NCBI RefSeq assembly: GCF_031679605.1
Contig: NZ_CP117522.1
Coordinates: 1,674,001-1,738,000, forward strand
Direction of reading: 5' to 3'
Length of the DNA stretch: 64,000 nucleotides
From: Streptomyces luomodiensis
GTDB lineage: Bacteria > Actinomycetota > Actinomycetes > Streptomycetales > Streptomycetaceae
Position 1 is the stretch's first letter; each line of letters starts with the position of its first letter. The translations under genes and the position numbers were made by a program. Positions 61,548 through 64,000 of this stretch are shown here, in pieces. The notes beneath the pieces were generated by a model. It was not told the DNA's origin. It saw nothing but the letters and a program-made list of their open reading frames with translations, and ran no database searches.

Positions 61548-62432
61548 TCACACCGTCGTGGTGGCCTGATAGCCCCATGCCTCGGCGATCTCGGCCAGCC
61601 GCGGCGGGAGGTCCGGGCGGTGGTCGACGCGGCGCGCGGGCTGGATCTTGCCCGATGTGATCGTGGTGCTCCAGTCGCCCATGTGCGGACGGAAGGTGCC
61701 GTGGTCGTGCCGGCCGTAGTCGAGCATGCCGGCCTCCCATTCGACACCGAGGAAACGGCAGATCTCGCGGGTGGCCTTCTCGGGCTCACCGGTGAGCTGT
61801 TCGTAGGTGACGGTGTGGCCGGGCAGCGTCTGCCGGGCCTCTTCCAGCTTCTCCGCGTACCGCAGCACCTCGGCGTGGATCTGCGCCAGGTCGGGCTTCC
61901 GGCGGCGGTTGACCAGCGACGTGACCACCCCCTCGGGGTGCCGCAGCAGAAACAGGTAGCGCGCCTGGGGCCAACATCGTCGCAGCCGGGGCCAGATGAG
62001 CGCGTTGGGCGGGGTCTTGTCGACCACGATCTCCTTGCCGCTGCGCTTGAGCTCCAGATCGAGCACCCGGTCCCACAGCAGATGCTCCAGTTCGCTCTTG
62101 TCGAGTTCGAGCTCCTTCATGGCATCCGGGGTGAAGTCGCGGTCCATGTGCACGTGCAGGGTGCGCAGATGCATCTCGTGCGGAGCGCGGATCTTCGAGT
62201 GGCTGTTGAGCAGCACGCGCAGCAGAGTGGAGCCGGAGCGCACCGGGGAGAGGATGAAGACCGGCGACTCGACCAGCCGGGGCGTGTGCGGGGCCACGTA
62301 GCGATCCGTCTCGCCGGTTTCCCGGGTACGACGGGCAGCGGCGGTGCCGCTGCCCGCGTTTGACGTCGGCGGGCGCAGGGCCTGGACCAGGAGCCTGCCT
62401 CGCCGCTTCAGCCCCTTGCTGACGGCGCTCAT
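61548..62432 (-). CDS. Sulfotransferase family protein
   Basis: A 294-residue sulfotransferase. The 5'-phosphosulfate-binding loop is VFILSPVRSGSTLLRVLLNS, and the 3'-phosphate region reads RYLFLLRHPEGVVTSLVNRR, with late motif TYEQLTGEPEKATREICRFL. The N-terminal 60 residues are a variable Ser/Arg-rich lead. The enzyme transfers sulfate from PAPS onto a lipid, sugar or protein; the target is unknown. ATG 62432 is used; GTG 62447 is an alternative with a nearby GGGTGG. Confidence 0.87.
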   Translation of the reverse strand: MSAVSKGLKRRGRLLVQALRPPTSNAGSGTAAARRTRETGETDRYVAPHTPRLVESPVFILSPVRSGSTLLRVLLNSHSKIRAPHEMHLRTLHVHMDRDFTPDAMKELELDKSELEHLLWDRVLDLELKRSGKEIVVDKTPPNALIWPRLRRCWPQARYLFLLRHPEGVVTSLVNRRRKPDLAQIHAEVLRYAEKLEEARQTLPGHTVTYEQLTGEPEKATREICRFLGVEWEAGMLDYGRHDHGTFRPHMGDWSTTITSGKIQPARRVDHRPDLPPRLAEIAEAWGYQATTTV

Positions 62433-62698
62433 CGGAACATCTCGCACTATTCCACCCTTTCCTGGACCCCAAGTCGGCGCGTCACTCCCCCGGTTGACGC
62501 GATTGCAGGGGGACAGGGCAAACTCAGGGTGTCCAGGAGGTGACGGGACGCCGCGAGGGCTCCGCGGTCACCGGTTGCCACCTGCGGTGATGTGCTTGGC
62601 TTAATTTATGCTTTACGACAGCATCCACCCGGCCGGTGATGCCCCAGGCGGCCGCGGCGTGGTCCCGGCAGGTCCCGCGTGGCGATGCGCCGACGGGT

Positions 62699-63271
62699 TC
62701 ACACGTTGACGCCGTAGTCCTTGGCGATGCCCACCAGGCCCGACGCGTAGCCCTGGCCGATCGCGCGGAACTTCCACTCCCCGTCCCGCCGGTACAGCTG
62801 GCCGAACACCATCGCGGTCTCGTCGTGGCCGTCCTCGGTCAGCTCGTAGCGGCACATCTCCACACCGGCCGCCTGGTGCACCACACGGATGTAGGCATCG
62901 CGCACCCGGCCGAAGGTGTGGGCCGCGCCGCCCTGATCGTGGATCGACACCACGAACACGACCGACTCCGCCTCGGGCGGCAGCAAGGTGAAGTCGACGG
63001 CGATCTGCTCGTCGTCCCCCTCACCCTCGCCGGTCCTGTTGTCGCCGGTGTGCCGTACGGAGTTCTCGGGTGTGGCCCGGTTGTTGAAGAAGACGAAGTG
63101 CTGATCGGACAGGACCCGGCCGTCCGCCCCCAGCACCAGGGCGCTCGCGTCGAGGTCCACATCGCCGGGACCGGTGTTCACCTTCCAGCCGAGGCCCGCG
63201 ACGACGCTGGCGACGCCGGGCTGGGAGCGGGTGAGGGAGAGATTGCCGCCTTTGGTCAGGCTCACAGTCAC
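62699..63271 (-). CDS. TerD family stress protein
   Basis: A 190-residue TerD domain protein. It opens VTVSLTKGGNLSLTRSQPGV, has the calcium-site segments VDLDASALVLGAD and FVFFNNRATPENS, and ends FRAIGQGYASGLVGIAKDYG, all classic TerD. These proteins are associated with tellurite, oxidative or phage stress resistance and metal-linked signalling. The GTG start has AGGAG nine bases upstream. It is divergent from a TerB-like gene, with two mirrored operators between them. Confidence 0.93.
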   Translation of the reverse strand: MTVSLTKGGNLSLTRSQPGVASVVAGLGWKVNTGPGDVDLDASALVLGADGRVLSDQHFVFFNNRATPENSVRHTGDNRTGEGEGDDEQIAVDFTLLPPEAESVVFVVSIHDQGGAAHTFGRVRDAYIRVVHQAAGVEMCRYELTEDGHDETAMVFGQLYRRDGEWKFRAIGQGYASGLVGIAKDYGVNV

Positions 63272-63315
63272 AGGGCACAGCTCCTGGGTTCGAAGTGATC
63301 AACAGGCGCCTAGAA

Positions 63316-63331
63316 TCTACAGCACTGTAGA
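63316..63331. promoter_or_regulatory. Operator 1 of the divergent terD/terB region (TCTACA-N4-TGTAGA)
   Basis: TCTACAGCACTGTAGA has six-base exact inverted arms around four bases. On the minus strand it contains TAGATT just after it, a good -10 match for the leftward terD promoter, so binding would occlude terD transcription. The outer left arm AGAATCTACAG (from 63313) is repeated in inverted form at operator 2. Confidence 0.7.
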
Positions 63332-63366
63332 ACCACGGATGCGCGGCCTCTTTTTCGCGACAGCTG

Positions 63367-63382
63367 TCTACAAACCTGTAGA
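63367..63382. promoter_or_regulatory. Operator 2 of the divergent terD/terB region (TCTACA-N4-TGTAGA)
   Basis: TCTACAAACCTGTAGA has the same arms as operator 1, with a different spacer, centred 51 bases away. TAGATT at its right edge (63379-63384) is the likely rightward -10 box for the terB-like gene. CTGTAGATTCT ending at 63386 is the exact reverse complement of the 63313 arm, so the whole region is mirror-symmetric. Confidence 0.7.
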
Positions 63383-63428
63383 TTCTGCTCCCGTGTCACG
63401 TCATGGGTAAGCCGACAAGGAGACGCAG

Positions 63429-64000
63429 ATGGCGCTGTGGGACCGCCTCAAGTACTCGGTCCAGACGATGCAGGCTCAGCTCACGGCGAAGAAGACCGAG
63501 CTGCAGAGCGGGGCGTTCCGGGACGCGAGCATGGCGATGTGCGCCCTGGTGGCGGCGGCGGACGGCACGATCGACCCGTCCGAGAGACGACGCGTCGCCC
63601 AGCTGATCGCCACCAACGACGTGCTCCAGAGCTTCCCCTCGGACGATCTGCACCGCCGCTTCGAGGACCATCTCGATCAGCTGACCGCGGACTTCACCCT
63701 CGGCAAGGTCGGCGCCTTGCAGGAGATCGGCAAGGCGAAGAGGAAGCCCGCCGAGGCACGGGCCGTCATCCAGATCGGCATCGTCATCGGCTGCGCCGAC
63801 GGCCACTTCGACGACAGTGAACGGGCCGTCGTCCATGAAGTCTGCTCGGCCCTGGACATTCCGCCGGCCGAGTTCGACCTGCACCGGGCGCTCCGGGTCC
63901 CCCGTCAGGACCGCGGCCCCCAGGCGGACCGCGGGACGCGCTCCGAGGCCGCCATACCCGGCGACGACCTTCAGGTCTTCCTCAAGGCGCTGGCCAGCGG
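63429..64000 (+). CDS. TerB family tellurite-resistance protein, truncated by window end
   Basis: The frame from ATG 63429 stays open to the last base, giving 190 codons with more beyond. The N-terminal 150 residues are TerB-like: MALWDRLKYSVQTMQAQLTA, MCALVAAADGTIDPSERRRV and IGCADGHFDDSERAVVHEVC, where the paired acidic loops are the metal-binding signature of TerB. Ordinary TerB is about 150 residues; this one continues into a Gln/Asp/Gly linker, suggesting an added C-terminal domain. It is divergent from terD and shares its symmetric control region. Confidence 0.9.
   Translation, partial: MALWDRLKYSVQTMQAQLTAKKTELQSGAFRDASMAMCALVAAADGTIDPSERRRVAQLIATNDVLQSFPSDDLHRRFEDHLDQLTADFTLGKVGALQEIGKAKRKPAEARAVIQIGIVIGCADGHFDDSERAVVHEVCSALDIPPAEFDLHRALRVPRQDRGPQADRGTRSEAAIPGDDLQVFLKALAS

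Noticed and set aside
1..64000. Biosynthetic gene cluster or phage-defence island
   Set aside because: No PKS, NRPS, terpene synthase, RiPP, restriction or toxin-antitoxin signatures were recognised; TerD/TerB genes alone are not sufficient.

Overview
This window is a high-GC, densely packed chromosomal segment from an actinomycete, almost certainly a Streptomyces. The evidence is strong third-position G/C bias, many GTG and a few TTG starts with GGAGG-type ribosome sites, and Streptomyces-typical families (DUF6643, DUF6332, DUF6421, DUF5134, two-domain TerD, mycothiol-dependent isomerase). I see no rRNA, tRNA, insertion sequence, prophage, CRISPR array or biosynthetic gene cluster. It reads as an ordinary chromosomal region with several small regulatory loci and a notable density of short tandem repeats.

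Layout. 1-8348: a truncated acyl-CoA dehydrogenase divergent from a LysR regulator, a MaoC/FAS1-like dehydratase, an MHS-type transporter, a GAF/PucR-type regulator with a long Gly-rich insert, a 30-bp palindromic repeat array, a 3-hydroxybutyrate dehydrogenase and a Nudix hydrolase. 8561-14663: O-antigen-ligase-like membrane protein, PH-domain protein, glutamate racemase-like protein, HpnB-like glycosyltransferase, double TerD protein and DUF6643. 15062-20529: a cluster resembling the mycobacterial DosR/DevR (Streptomyces OsdRK) dormancy module, holding response regulator, cyclic-nucleotide-binding protein, anti-sigma-type ATPase, universal stress protein, GAF histidine kinase and an Rv1733c-like membrane protein. 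The response regulator is frameshifted as sequenced.

20743-35578: a beta-helix/AAA+ fusion convergent with a large membrane alpha/beta-hydrolase, DeoR regulator, SRPBCC protein, cysteine synthase-like enzyme, second anti-sigma-type ATPase, DUF4865, a ROK regulator divergent from an MFS transporter, and small conserved actinobacterial proteins. 35606-47345: a decayed response regulator, geranylgeranyl reductase-family oxidoreductase, M20 dipeptidase, TmrB-like/Nudix fusion, ROK glucokinase divergent from a LacI regulator with a perfect palindromic operator, lipoprotein, membrane proteins and an HpcH/HpaI-like lyase. 47519-64000: etfBA electron-transfer flavoprotein operon, flavin reductase, thioredoxin, acyltransferase, a DUF6421-SDR-threonine aldolase operon, GDPD, GNAT, VOC, a TetR remnant, PPOX protein, DUF5134-M56 peptidase, PAP2-pirin pair, sulfotransferase, and a divergent terD/terB pair whose promoters carry two mirrored operators.

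The most distinctive signals are the 30-bp palindrome array at 6699-6990, the symmetric operator pair at 63316-63382, the broken dormancy response regulator at 15062-15755, and the beta-helix/AAA+ and TmrB/Nudix fusions. Functional names rest on recognised motifs and family resemblance read by eye; no database search was run.
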